Origin: Arbacia lixula
Lineage: Eukaryota > Echinodermata > Echinoidea > Arbacioida > Arbaciidae
DNA: 64,000 bases
NCBI GenBank assembly: GCA_963669155.1
Contig: OZ022589.1
Span: forward strand, 18,754,441 to 18,818,440
Reading direction: 5' to 3'
Positions 53,657-63,249 of the stretch are shown here, piece by piece. The notes beneath the pieces were generated by a model that saw only the letters and a program-made list of their open reading frames with translations, searched no databases and was not told the origin of the DNA. The stretch's first letter is position 1. The number at the start of each line of letters is the position of its first letter. The position numbers and the translations under genes are program-made.

Positions 53657-55637
53657 TTTTATTATTATCATTATTATTATCAAGGCCTATCAGCCTGTGC
53701 TGCCGATTGGTAGTCGCATTACCTGAATGCCTGAATGAATAAACAGAAAGATATAATAAATACAGAATACGCATTGTGCTCTTTCAAATAACCTTGAAAT
53801 CGGATAAATACAGAATGTGCGTGTACCTTGTCGAAAAAAAAACCTGTGTGCAGCGTGTTTCCTCAATAACGCAATGTGGGTTGTTTTTGCAAGTACCAGC
53901 TTTTTAAGACTGACAGCGAGAAGAGTACAATATTTCTACGCATTGTTATTGTAAGACTTAGCAAAATTGTCTAAAGCTCCCCCGTGGCTTTGTAATCCAA
54001 GGGAGATTAAAACCCTGAAATGCGAGGTCATCCTTTCCATTGGCTAGGTATCTGTGCGAAAAAAAAATCAAGTGGGCTCGGTGCCGACAACCTTGAAATG
54101 AAATACCACTAGCGGATCTATACTTGTCTGATGTGCGTTAGTATGAATGCTTTGACTTGGTAATGCTTGTGTTTCGGGTGTTAGCGACTGACCTATTGCA
54201 ATGTAGCAGACTGCCAGTAGTGATGTGTTTACGGTGTAGGGACTGATGATCATCAATACTCCTGCACCTAGCCCTCCAGTGATGGCCAAGACTCTCGTAT
54301 TAAACCTCGTCATCAAGAGCTTCACAAGAGGAGCTAAAACAAAAACACACATTACTCGCACTGTAATGGTGAGTCAAGAATTCATTAACAACATTTAAAG
54401 CCTAGTCTAGGGTACTATTCGATGTTTGTATAGTGGTCCTTAAAATGGAATACTCGCCTCCAAGACAGGATAACCCGTTTACAGGTCAACAAATAAAATC
54501 ATTTAAATATCAGAAAAATGAAAGACAATGTTGTACAAGAAATTATTTTGCAATGATAAAGCTGGAAACTGACGTTGAGCTGTAATAATTATTATATTGA
54601 TCGCTAGATTTCGAGTAGGTTTTGGACGGGCCGTCCAAAATGTAGCTTTTCATGTAGCGTAGTGTTATGTAGCAGTTCTTCTTCCTTTTTTAATCCTTTT
54701 TAATCTTTTATCTTTTCCTTATCTTTTCCCCACTTCCTTACCACCCAGTAGAATCTAAAGTGTTTATTCCCTTAATTAAGGGATAGTTTATGTGGCCGCT
54801 CCAAACCAAACAGACCACACAGACCTTCATTATCCTTCTACTTTTACCTTCCGGCCAGACAACACATATTACTGATTCTCGTATCCATAATTAACTTGTA
54901 CATGTACCTCTTGCTGTCGACGTTGTGCTGAGTTTGGGACTCAGGAATAAATGTTCATCTAACTGCAATTCCAGCCTCATCGACTGTGATTTCACCAAGT
55001 TTAACTCTACTGCAAATAATAAACACATTAAAACGATCCCAACACAACAGTAGAGACCGGAGGCCGAAATGACAGTAGACCATGGTTGTGAAAAACTTCG
55101 TGAAGCTACAAGTTAAGATTTCATATACGTTTTTGTGAAGGTATACTGCTGATTCCGACCGAATTTCATGACCTGGCAAATTGGCTACCCTGCCATACCT
55201 GTCTTTGTAGTCCGAAGCATTAGCGCAGCCTTAGCAGTGATTGGGGCAGATTTGAAAAGGGAAACAAAAAGACAAAGAAGAAAATGGAGGAGACAGAATA
55301 ATGTAGAAAATATTTAGATAGGACAAATCGGAAAAGAAAGAAGAAGATAAACGACAACTGGAAGAGAATACGTAGAACATCTATTTTAACAATGTAGAAA
55401 TCACGACACCTTACCTGAAATATACATGGATGTTGGGATCAGGCTGCAAACCAAGCCAATGGTCTTGTAATCGGACTCGTATCTGACCACCATCTCAGCA
55501 ATGAGCACTCCGAATGCCTTTATCATGCCAGTCTCAAACGTGACAATGGTCAGTCGTGCCAGAAATAAGACGAAACCCCATCCACTTGTTGTAGCTACAC
55601 CTTCCTTTGCACTAAGTCTCATTCCACGTTCAGCCAT
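49012..55637 (-). CDS. SLC16/monocarboxylate-transporter-like protein, whole gene (4 coding exons, 500 aa)
   Basis: Join, 5' to 3' on the minus strand: 55637-55415, 54333-54193, 52230-51199, 49118-49012. All three introns are phase 1 and the frame is open to TAA. The product has the MFS layout: helices 1-6 (from GWGFVLFLARLTIVTF through GSFLIMGGLLLNVAACGA), a hydrophilic loop of roughly 120 residues rich in Asp/Glu/Ser, then helices 7-12 (from PLFALIFVGNFIHAYAIYGW to SMVALLTLVFA). The large central loop and the GWG motif in helix 1 fit SLC16-type proton-linked or orphan monocarboxylate transporters at the plasma membrane. It is divergent: the usual DGGWGW entry reads TTSGWGF, and the helix 5 Lys/Arg motif is replaced by HFTTSFFLWISLSN. 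Substrate cannot be predicted. Confidence 0.8.
49560..49870 (+). repeat. Intronic repeat related to 50880-51150
   Basis: Shared blocks: CATCTTCCCACATCATATAA against CATTTCCCCACATCATGTGA; GGTGATTTTTATAACAAT against GGTGATTTTCATTACAAT; GGCAAAGAATGTGAATTTTT against GGCAAAGTATTTGCATTTT. The two copies flank a hairpin MITE in intron 3 of the transporter gene. Confidence 0.6.
50524..50734. mobile_element. Hairpin (near-palindromic) MITE, about 210 bp
   Basis: The left half CACTACAGCTCAAAGGAATT ... TGAAACACGATGCTTTAG is the near reverse complement of the right half AAGCATCATGTTTCATG ... ATTTGAGCTGCAGTG. TATA/CATA at the edges could reflect a TA target. The left half carries an extra CCGCTGCTAGTTCA stretch. 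Confidence 0.75.
50880..51150 (+). repeat. Intronic repeat related to 49560-49870
   Basis: Second copy of the diverged repeat, in the same orientation. Confidence 0.6.
51199..52230 (-). CDS. Transporter exon 3: helices 4-11 and the central loop
   Basis: A 1,032-nt exon with the acceptor GTATTCCAG before 52230 and the donor GTATGT after 51199. It encodes LSMSLTNFPVVMAF, the loop from RPRASKEQRD to SCIQIQLKQF, then FYKEPLFALIFVGNFIHA and following helices. A frame on the plus strand is its shadow. Confidence 0.85.
52231..53170. other. Transporter intron 2, left part; nothing firm
   Basis: No element ends or coding blocks could be assigned. An open frame at 52898-53095 has no recognised family. 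Confidence 0.3.
53200..53520 (+). pseudogene. CR1-like LINE reverse-transcriptase C-terminal relic
   Basis: The plus-strand frame reads FKILTLVFKCLCGNTPVYL, LIKQYQPSRNLHSQ, TFGDRAFANMAPKLWNNLP. After a frameshift it continues with FGQFKSRLETHLFD. This is the typical end of CR1/Crack-type LINE ORF2. It lies antisense in the transporter intron and is 5'-truncated. Confidence 0.75.
53597..53675. repeat. (ATT)n microsatellite
   Basis: About 18 TTA units with later interruptions, probably the tail region of the adjacent LINE relic. Confidence 0.95.
54193..54333 (-). CDS. Transporter exon 2: helices 2-3
   Basis: The minus-strand acceptor TTTGTTTTAG precedes 54333 and the donor GTCAGT follows 54193, phase 1 on both sides. 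It encodes 47 codons (PLVKLLMTRFNTRVLAITGG ... LLAVCYIAI). The R-F/R-x-R turn between helices 2 and 3 is typical of MFS transporters. Confidence 0.8.
54334..55414. other. Transporter intron 1
   Basis: Contains an imperfect palindrome TTTTGGACGGGCCGTCCAAAA at 54623-54643. The minus-strand frame at 54955-55179 is not supported by splice or family evidence. Confidence 0.35.
55415..55637 (-). CDS. Transporter exon 1: start and helix 1
   Basis: The first ATG in frame is at 55637 (MAERGMRLSAKEG); the open frame extends 9 bases upstream only through a TTG. It encodes GWGFVLFLARLTIVTFETG and FGVLIAEMVV, then ends in YIS before the donor GTAAGG, in phase 1. Confidence 0.8.
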
Positions 55638-55963
55638 CGTGTCCAAGCTTCAACAGTTATTACACATAAATATGTCAATAAAACACTGCGGTCGTCCGAG
55701 GTTGTTGGATTGCCACTCCTTGTCATTTGCACTATTGGTTATTTGTGAGCTTGGCTATTACCAGCCCATACATTGTGCTTCTGAAATTCGATTTGTTATG
55801 AATATGAGCTGCTAACAATGCGCTTAGTGAGACTCCTCCAAACGTATCATTCCCAATAAAGAAACAATGCCAGCTGTAGCTGCTATATATAGTTCGATAG
55901 CGATTCACTCAACAATTTTATAATGGGAACTAGAGCAATTCGACTGCCACGCAGTCGATAAAT

Positions 55964-57490
55964 ATGCCTCCGCCTCTTTGCTATTCTCAGAAAATGTGTA
56001 TGTTTGGTGGGCAATGTACCATTGCTCGTATGTGAAATAAAAATATCACGTGTTTTTTCAAGTTTAGCACTGACTTTTGACCTCTTACTTCTTTGACTTC
56101 CAATCTAACCAGTCTGTCTAAATCCATCCTTGTATCAAGTTTGTTTAAAATTAGCCAATTTTGGGTGAAGTTCATTGACCTTTGACTTTTCAGGAATTTT
56201 ACCCAAACTTCACCCGTCTACCTCCATGAAGTGATACATCTCTGTATTATGTTTGGTTTGAATTGAATCATTAGTGTTGGATTCAATGTGAAAAATATCT
56301 GTTTGGGGGCAATTTTTAGCCAATTTTGGCAAAGTTTATTGACCTTTGATCCCTGACCTATGAGAAATTTCACCAAAAATGTCATCAGTCTAGTAGTAAT
56401 CCATCTTTGCACCATTTTTGGTTGGTATTGCTCCATTGGATTTAGATATATTTTGAAAATTATCACTTTGAAGGCAATTTTTAGCTAATTTTTGGCAAAG
56501 TTCATTGACCTTTGACCTTTGAATTCTCAGGAGTTTTGCCCAAACTTTCACCAGTCTACCTCCATGAAATGATACATCTGTGTACCATGTTTGGTTAGAA
56601 TTGCGACATTGGATTTGGGTTTATTGTGAAAAATATCAATTTTTGCAAAGTTGACCTTTCACCAGTCTACCTCCATGAAATGATACATCTGTGTACCATG
56701 TTTGGTTAGAATTGCGACATTGGATTTGGGTTTATTGTGAAAAATATAAATTTTTGCAAAATTGACCTTTGACCTCTGCCCTTCCAGCAATTTCACCAAC
56801 AATGTCACCAGTCTACCCCCAAGTAGTGATCCATCGTTTCACTATGTTTGGTTGGAATTGCATCATTGGATTTAGATTCATTGTGAAAAGTTTAAAGTTT
56901 GGGGCAATTTCTAGCCAATTTTGGCAAAGTTCATTGACCTTTGACCTCTGAACTTTCAGGAATTTTACCAAACATGTCACCAGTCTATCCCCAAGTAGTG
57001 ATCTACCTTTGTACCATGTTTAATGAGAATTGCATCCTTGGATTTGGATTTATTGTGAAAAAGGTCAATTTTTGCCAAATTTTCACAAATTTCATTGACC
57101 TTTGACCTCTGACCTTTCAGGAATTTTACCAAAACTGTCATTAGTCCATCTCCAAGCAGTGATCTATCTTTGTACCATGTTTAATGAGAATTGCATCCTT
57201 GGATTTGGATTTATTGTGGAAAAGGTCATTTTTGGGCAATTTTTACAAAGTTCATTGACCTTTGACCTTTGACCTCAATCAGATTTGACCCCAATTTTAA
57301 ACACTTAATTGGTTTCATGCAATACACACATGTACTAAGTTTGAAGCAAATCTGGTAAATGGTTCTTGAGATATTGCCTAAACGGACTCGGGACGGACGT
57401 ACGGACGGACGGACGGACGGACGGACGGACGGACGGACGGACGGACAACCCGAAAACATAATGCCTCCGGCCACTTCGTGGCGGAGGCAT
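55964..57490. mobile_element. About 1.5-kb element: inverted ATGCCTCCG ends, TTTGACC repeats, (GGAC)n and terminal hairpin
   Basis: It begins ATGCCTCCGCC and ends GGCGGAGGCAT. The interior is a degenerate tandem array of about 120-170-bp units built on CAAAGTTCATTGACCTTTGA, GATTTCACCA-type and GGATTTGGATTTATTGTG motifs. A (GGAC)n tract at 57397-57446 precedes a 13-bp-stem hairpin (ATGCCTCCGGCCAC / GTGGCGGAGGCAT, 57461-57490). Such elements are widely misannotated as Arg/Pro/Ser-repeat proteins; no gene is present. Confidence 0.75.
57397..57446. repeat. (GGAC)n tetranucleotide repeat
   Basis: About 13 GGAC units next to the terminal hairpin of the element. Confidence 0.95.
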
Positions 57491-57514
57491 AAAAAGGGCA
57501 CAATTGCTAGGTTA

Positions 57515-57790
57515 TACCCGGTTCACACCAACGGTGCTTTGATGGCGCATTAAAGCGGCGAGCAAAGGGCACCAAAGGGTAATAAGGCTTGATTAAAGCG
57601 TCAGGGTCGAAATAGGTCGTGGAAAAGCTTCGAGTAAAGCGGGACATTAGGCAAGAGCGCCAAAAACGTTTAAACAGTTTAAAAATTTTGGGCGCTCTGT
57701 CACGAATTGATTAAAGAGCATATCAAAGCTTAACATGGCGTTACAAAGCTCAGTAAAGCTTGATCAAAGCGTAGAAAAGCTTAAAGGGCC
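57515..57790. repeat. AAAGCG/AAGCTTGATCAAAGCG motif-rich segment
   Basis: It begins GGTTCACACCAACGG. Short motifs such as AAAGCGGC, TTGATTAAAGCG and AGCTTGATCAAAGCG follow at irregular spacing. The same vocabulary fills 61395-61770 and, inverted, 60725-60985. It looks like subterminal DNA of a transposon family. Confidence 0.6.
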
Positions 57791-58115
57791 CATGTCAACC
57801 AAATGTTTCTGGTCTTTAAATTGCTCAGACATGTCATATTAACAGCTTTTCATATGTATTTTCACTTGAATATATCGTTACATGACAGAAAATGTGATTT
57901 TCCCTCAAAAATAATAGTTATTTCAGAGTTTCTAAGCCCCGCCCATAAAAAAGAAAATATGTTTCACGCGATCGCTGTCAGTCATGATGTCACGTGACGA
58001 ATTTCGTCACGGGGGAAATTTACTTCCGAGCTCTGTATTGAATGCCCGTATTTGTATTGCTGTGTCGAAGAATTGGCCACGTAATTTTCTCCTAATTGGA
58101 AGAATTCAAGAGAAA

Positions 58116-58229
58116 ATGACGGAGAGCTGCATAGTGGGAGGGTGAAGTAACACCTCAAAAGATGGTGTGAGCTTGCACTTTTTCTCAAAAGATGACAATT
58201 TACGGCAAATTTTGTCAGCGAGAGTGTAA
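58116..58229 (+). pseudogene. Degenerate THAP-domain reading frame
   Basis: An ATG at 58116 opens a frame reading MTESCIVGG, then a TGA (58143-58145) where the second zinc-binding Cys of a C2CH THAP domain is expected, then SNTSKDGVSLHFFSKDDNLR and a final stop at about 58227. The order C-x-x-x-G-C-S-N ... V-S-L-H-x-F-P matches the start of THAP domains found in P-type transposases and host DNA-binding proteins. The frame is broken and the usual Pro and Trp are changed. It lies next to transposon-like repeats, so a transposase origin is likely. Confidence 0.55.
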
Positions 58230-58278
58230 TATTGTTCATGTTGTACCCGGACAGAGAATCAGATGAGTCAGGATTACC

Positions 58279-58400
58279 TGATTTTTTTGGTATTTATTCA
58301 ACGAACTTGAACACAACATTCTGCTGACTGGCAGACATGTTAGCTGTACAACCTTCGCCGTAGATGGCGGTATTGACTGTTAATATCTTACAACATTACA
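58279..58400 (-). repeat. Short Gypsy LTR (3' LTR on the minus strand)
   Basis: On the minus strand it starts TGTAATGTTGTAAGATATTA, directly after a purine tract AAAGAAAAGGGGGGA. It ends with AATAAATACC and ATCA, giving TG...CA ends and its own AATAAA. The length is 122 bp. The matching 5' LTR is not in place. Confidence 0.7.
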
Positions 58401-59344
58401 TCCCCCCTTTTCTTTAGAATTGTTGTTAACACATTGTTGCTATTAAAATGATCAAACATGAAAGGATCGTGTGAATTCTATTCATTTGTCTTTGACTGTA
58501 TACAATACATATAATGGGTTTCTTGCACAAACTGAGTTGTTTGAAAATATGCACATCTTAGACAATTGAGCCTTATTTAAGAAAGTATAACTGAAGCTGA
58601 GTTGCCACTTAAAATTGTAATATTTGAGTTATTCTGTTCAGGATGTAAAATAGTATTGTACATTATTTTCTGACATGACAACACTTCAACTTGTGAAAGA
58701 AGGTCAATAAAATGATTAACCGTAATTTGTAAAATGTCATTAGCAAAATATACCTTGGAGAAAAAAACATTTTCCTTTTAAAATTGAACAATTACCAACA
58801 TGATTATTCAAAATTCTATAGTCATAACAAAATATTGTTTAAACAACATTCTCCTTTCTTAGTCTTTTTGAGCATGTTTAAAATATGGTAATTTGTCTTA
58901 TAGTTTTATCAATCATTGGTAATCTTACAAATTCTGCTTTGTGAAGAAACAACAAGATTCCAGCTTTGCTTAAATTTAATATCTGGTAAAATAATCTTCT
59001 TCTCATGGTAGAACATGTTTGAAAATATACCTTTAAACTTCTCCCTTCCTTTTTCAAAAGAAAGAGTTAAGCTACGAAAGTATAGCAAATCTTTATACAC
59101 AACAAGTAACACACCTTCCTTTACGTGTGTTCTTAAACACATTATACATGACTTGTATTGTGCATATATGGCTGAAAAAGATTTAGTTATCCACTGATCA
59201 ACAGAAGGATAATATATCACTAACATTTATCAACCGATGTTTTACAAATATACTTGTGACAAAATCTTCACGAATGTTTTGCAAACAGAGAACAAAAGCT
59301 TTAAATGTAGTCCTTTATCTACATTAAGAAAATAACACAGCTCA
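58401..59344 (-). other. Gypsy 3' non-coding region
   Basis: Between the pol remnant and the LTR. AT-rich with no envelope-like or other reading frame recognised. Confidence 0.5.
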
Positions 59345-60722
59345 TTATACATAGTCTTTCAGATATGAGGGTGGGCTGCGTTTTCGTGATGTAGTCTTAG
59401 GGTTTTGTTCAGACTGTTCTGGTTTTTGTGCAGGCATTGGCTGCATTGGCGATCTTTTAAAGTTCGCCACATTGCGTGTGACTCTTCAGGAGGTTGAGAG
59501 ACACTTTGCAGTTATCATGCTCCCTTTTTTCGCTATGATCTGTAGGGGTTTAGGATCATATGGCGAGGTTAGTTTGTCGTGATACATGTCTCTACGCACA
59601 ATTACGATGTCACGAACCGAAAGGTCACATTCAGCAGTGCGAAGACGCTTGTCAGCATTAGATTTTTTGTTTTCTTCAGCGATTGCGTCATTCTTGCTGG
59701 CTTTGTCGTGATTTGCTGCATTTTCGTCGTTGCTGTTTGTAGAACTGATCTCGGGGAGACGTGTGACAGGATCACGATTGAACATCAAGCGGAACGGGGT
59801 CACACCTGTCGAAGAATGTGGTGTGGCGCGATACTGTCGAAGATACTTGAAGAGCTCTTGTTTCCAATTCTTGGATTCAAGATGTGCAGCACGAAGAGCA
59901 GTGATCAGCGGTTTGTTAAACTCTTCGGCTTGGGCGTTTGCTTGCGGATAAGGTGGAGTGATTTTCCGATGCTGGAATCCACAGTGAGATGCATAATCAG
60001 CGAAAGATTGCGAATTGAATGGGCTTCCGTTATCACTTTTGATTACTGAGCTGTGGCTGGCCATGCCAACAAGACTTCCCACTTCCTGTGCGCTTGTCGG
60101 GCGAGCTGCTTCATGTATCGCGTCTACTTTCTCTGGATCAGGGGACACACCTTGGGCGGAGAACACGATCCCAAAGAATGAGATGGTGGACTTGCAGAAC
60201 TGGCATTTCTGCCTGTTCAGGGTCAGTCCGTGCTCGAGAAGACGCTTGAATAGGGTATTCAGTCTCTCATCACGGGACGCTTGATCTGGTGTATGAACTA
60301 GGATGTCATCAGAGACATTGATGACATCAGGTATGCCCTCGATAGTCTGACGAATGGCATGTTGGAACACTTCGTTGGCAGAGGATATTACACAATTCAG
60401 CCTTTTATAGCGCTTAAGGCCGACGTGTGTAGCAAATGTTGTGATGTATCTGCTTTCGAGGTCGAGCTCGAGCTGATGGTAGCCCGATTTCAGATCCAAT
60501 TTGGAGAAGACTGTGGATCCACTCAGCTCTGCGATAAGTTCGTCCATAGTTGGTGTAGGGTGGCGTTCCTTGATGACTGCTTTATTGGCAGCTCTCATAT
60601 CTACGCAGATACGCACATTGTTGGGATCATTCGCTTTCGGGACTACTACAATCGGTGACACCCAAGGGGTAGGCCTGGTTGCGTCCTCTTTGATATCTGC
60701 CTCCTGTAGATCATTGTTCACG
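59345..60722 (-). pseudogene. Gypsy pol remnant with in-frame deletion joining RT to integrase
   Basis: The 411-codon frame at 60721-59486 starts in the RT (TPWVSPIVVVPK, RICVDMRAANKAV, STVFSKLDLKSGYHQLELD, VSDDILVH) and runs to VGSLVGMASH. It then passes directly to the second half of the integrase core (SSVIKSDNGSPFNSQSFA, PPYPQANAQAEEFN, LRQYRATPHSSTGVTPFRLM). RNase H and the front of integrase, including its zinc finger, are missing. A frameshift near 59490 precedes a tail ending PPSYLKDYV and a stop at about 59345. The 5' end, with gag and protease, is absent. It cannot be functional. Confidence 0.85.
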
Positions 60723-61770
60723 GTCTGTCACCACTTGACACGCTCCGTTAAGATGTCATTTGCCTAATTGCTCCGATCTGGCATGAAGATCTGACACGAG
60801 GCCAGACGCTTTCATCACGATCTGACACAATTTGTAACGCTTTGTTACGATTTCATGAAGGACTCTCACGCTTTCCCACGAACTGAGACGCTTTGATCAA
60901 GGATTGACACTCTTTGTTAGGCTTTATTACGCTTGGCAAGATACCTCACGCCCTCTCACGCTCTTTCACGCGCTCCTACAGATACCCACGCTCTTTCTCC
61001 ATCCCTATAAATAACGCTGCGACTTGAGTACCACTCATTGCATCGTTTCCAAGCGAAGAAGAAGTATCCTGAACTTGAATGACTACTAAAAAACACAAAG
61101 ATGGGGGCCTAAGAGAGGTCGAGGTGCAGCAAAGAAGAACCAGAGAGGGGCGGGCAGAGGCCACGTAGCTGAAAGGCCGAGGACTCCAACACCACCGCCG
61201 GCTGAAGATGAAGCCATGCTGGTTCCAGAGAACATAATTAACACTTTTGCATACAATAGGCATTGTTTAGATACATACTTTTGTACTTCTGTTACACTAG
61301 TTTGATGAATAAATTAATCTATATTCTTTTTCTTTTATTAAAAAAAAATCAGTTTTATGGATCTACTGCACGTTTCTATCGGCTCTGGATCAAAAGCGGC
61401 ATAAAATCGGCGATCTCGACATTCTCAAATGCGTAACAGAGCTTAAAAGAGCGTAACAATGCACTACAGAGCTTGATAATCGTATCAGAGCCTGATTTAA
61501 AGCGTCATGATCGTAACAAGACGTAATAACGCTTATCAAAGCTTGATTTTAAGCGTAACAAAGCCTGATCAAAGCGGGAGTAACCGTAACAAGTCGGGAA
61601 ACAATTCGTAACCCAAAGCGGCAACCAATTCGTATCAAAGCGTATCAGAGCTTAAAAGAGCATTAGGATTAGGAAATCATGATATTTTTGGAAAAGTAAA
61701 CAAAAATGATGCCGAATTGATCGCCGATTTAAAGCGCGACATTCGGTGTCGGTGTGAACTTAGCATTAGG
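60723..61770. mobile_element. About 1-kb element with inverted motif-rich ends, TATA box and a shifted basic frame
   Basis: The left arm (60723-60985) is rich in CACGCTTT/GACACGCTTTGATCA motifs. The right arm (61395-61770) is rich in the inverse AAAGCGTAATAACG motifs. Both outer ends contain GTTCAC (GTTCACGG on the left, GTGTGAAC on the right). Between them lie TATAAATA at 61006-61013 and an initiator-like CACTCATTG at about 61031. An ATG at 61101 stops at once, but in the next frame a basic, glycine/arginine-rich stretch (GPKRGRGAAKKNQRGAGRG) continues to a stop at 61303. The Gypsy remnant directly abuts its left end. Confidence 0.5.
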
Positions 61771-61990
61771 TTCCCACTGTCGTGCGATCCGTTACAAACG
61801 CCACGATTGGCAATTCGTAACTGTTCGTGGAACTTCTTTGAAATGTCAGGTTTGAATACGTGGTGATAGGAGTCGATACGTTCTGGTACGATTCGGTGCG
61901 CTTTGTTGCGATATGATCGCGATTGGTCAATTTCAGGTGACACGATCTGGTCTCCCGTTCAGATACGATCATATACGTTCCGACAGGATT
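61771..61990. repeat. Further motif-rich DNA (CGTTACAAACG, ACGATTGG types)
   Basis: Continues the motif vocabulary of 60723-61770 in inverse orientation and ends GTTCCGACAGG. Possibly a second, partial element. Confidence 0.4.
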
Positions 61991-62815
61991 TTTTTTGACT
62001 GATTGATTGATTGTTTTATTACCATCATCATCATCATTGACAAGAATATATGAAACATGACATTTCTACTGACAATTTCATTACATGGATACATGATACA
62101 TGAATACACATATCATAATAACTTTTTTTTTCAACCGTCAGAGATGATTTATAACTAATGGCAATATGGAGTCAGATATAGCACATGTGCTAGTCGAGCC
62201 TGACTCGCATTCGATTACAAATCTGTTGAGACAAAAAATACATAAGTATAAATAGGTTCATACATGAATTGTATAAAGATTATACCTTCTTATGAAAATG
62301 ATTCTATAATCAAATTCAAAAGCAGTTCGTATTACAATTTGATAAATGGTTCATACAAAAAAGATGTACCTAATATGATATTACATGAAAGAAATGAAGT
62401 GGAAACTAAAATATTACATATAATGAATAATAATAATAATGTGTTTTTTCTTTATAATTGAATGATTAATTCAATTAAAGGTAAAATAATGTACAAGTTA
62501 GTTAATCGTAATGAAACATAATCATAGGGAATACAAAACAACCACTTACTTTTCGCTCAATAGCATATCTGAAATAGCTGTCCGAAAACCACATCGAGAT
62601 GTTTCTGCTCTCAAGTTTGTGGGATTGCGTTCCAAAAACTACTTCCTACAAAGGACATTAAGAATTTCCCCTGCATTGTTTTGGAAAGGGGGAGACGAAG
62701 TTGCTGGCCCTCTTTTTGTCGCGTTGAATAACTGTGTTGTATAATACTGCAATAATCCTTAACAGCATGTGGCAACTTGTCATGAACTAAATCAAACATG
62801 AATGTACATACCGAT
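61991..62815 (-). mobile_element. LINE (CR1-like) 3' fragment, second copy
   Basis: Same 3' UTR and C-terminal coding region as 14416-15145, read on the minus strand: CTFMFDLVHDKLPHAV, STRQKEGQQLRLPLSK, GSSFWNAIPQT. A one-base deletion at about 62615 relative to the first copy creates an early stop. It retains Trp in the FWN motif where the first copy has Gly. Confidence 0.7.
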
Positions 62816-62825
62816 AACTTGTGCA

Positions 62826-63140
62826 GGCATGGGCGGAAATCCCGGGGAGGACGGGGGGGGGGGGGGGGGGTCCCCCCCCCATTTGGAAAGGGGGGACACA
62901 ATACCAAATGTCCCCCCACTATTTTCTGTCTGATTGAATTTTTTTCGAAAAACGTCATAATCCCCCCCCCCCTGCCCCTGAGAGCATTTTCAGAGACTGG
63001 GCGGGATAAAAAAAAATGAAGGAAAAAAAAACACCTCCCCAAAATCCCATCACAACTCCCCCCCCCCCGCTCAGCTACTTCTTGAGAAAAAAAAAAAAAC
63101 ATGTCCCCTCCACCTTCGGGGAGCGATTTCCGCCCATGTC
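62826..63140. mobile_element. G/C-run MITE inserted in the LINE fragment
   Basis: The inverted ends are CATGGGCGGAAATCCCGGGG and CCCCGAAG/GGGGAGCGATTTCCGCCCATG. The interior has long G, C and A runs. LINE-derived sequence may continue on its right (to about 63250). The 212-codon minus-strand frame crossing it joins unrelated sequences and is not a gene. Confidence 0.65.
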
Positions 63141-63249
63141 CGTGACTATTTCGGAAAGGCATATATGGATTCATCTGTTTGAGTGTCACGTGATAAATTT
63201 GACTACTATGGGGTCGTGTAGCCCGACAATGTTGTCGAACTGCTAGCAT

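Noticed and set aside
57226-57501. Frame with repeated SVRP units on the minus strand
   Set aside because: The repeat is the (GGAC)n tract of the mobile element.
62611-63249. 212-codon minus-strand frame
   Set aside because: A chance join of LINE coding sequence and a G/C-run MITE. Only the LINE part has meaning.
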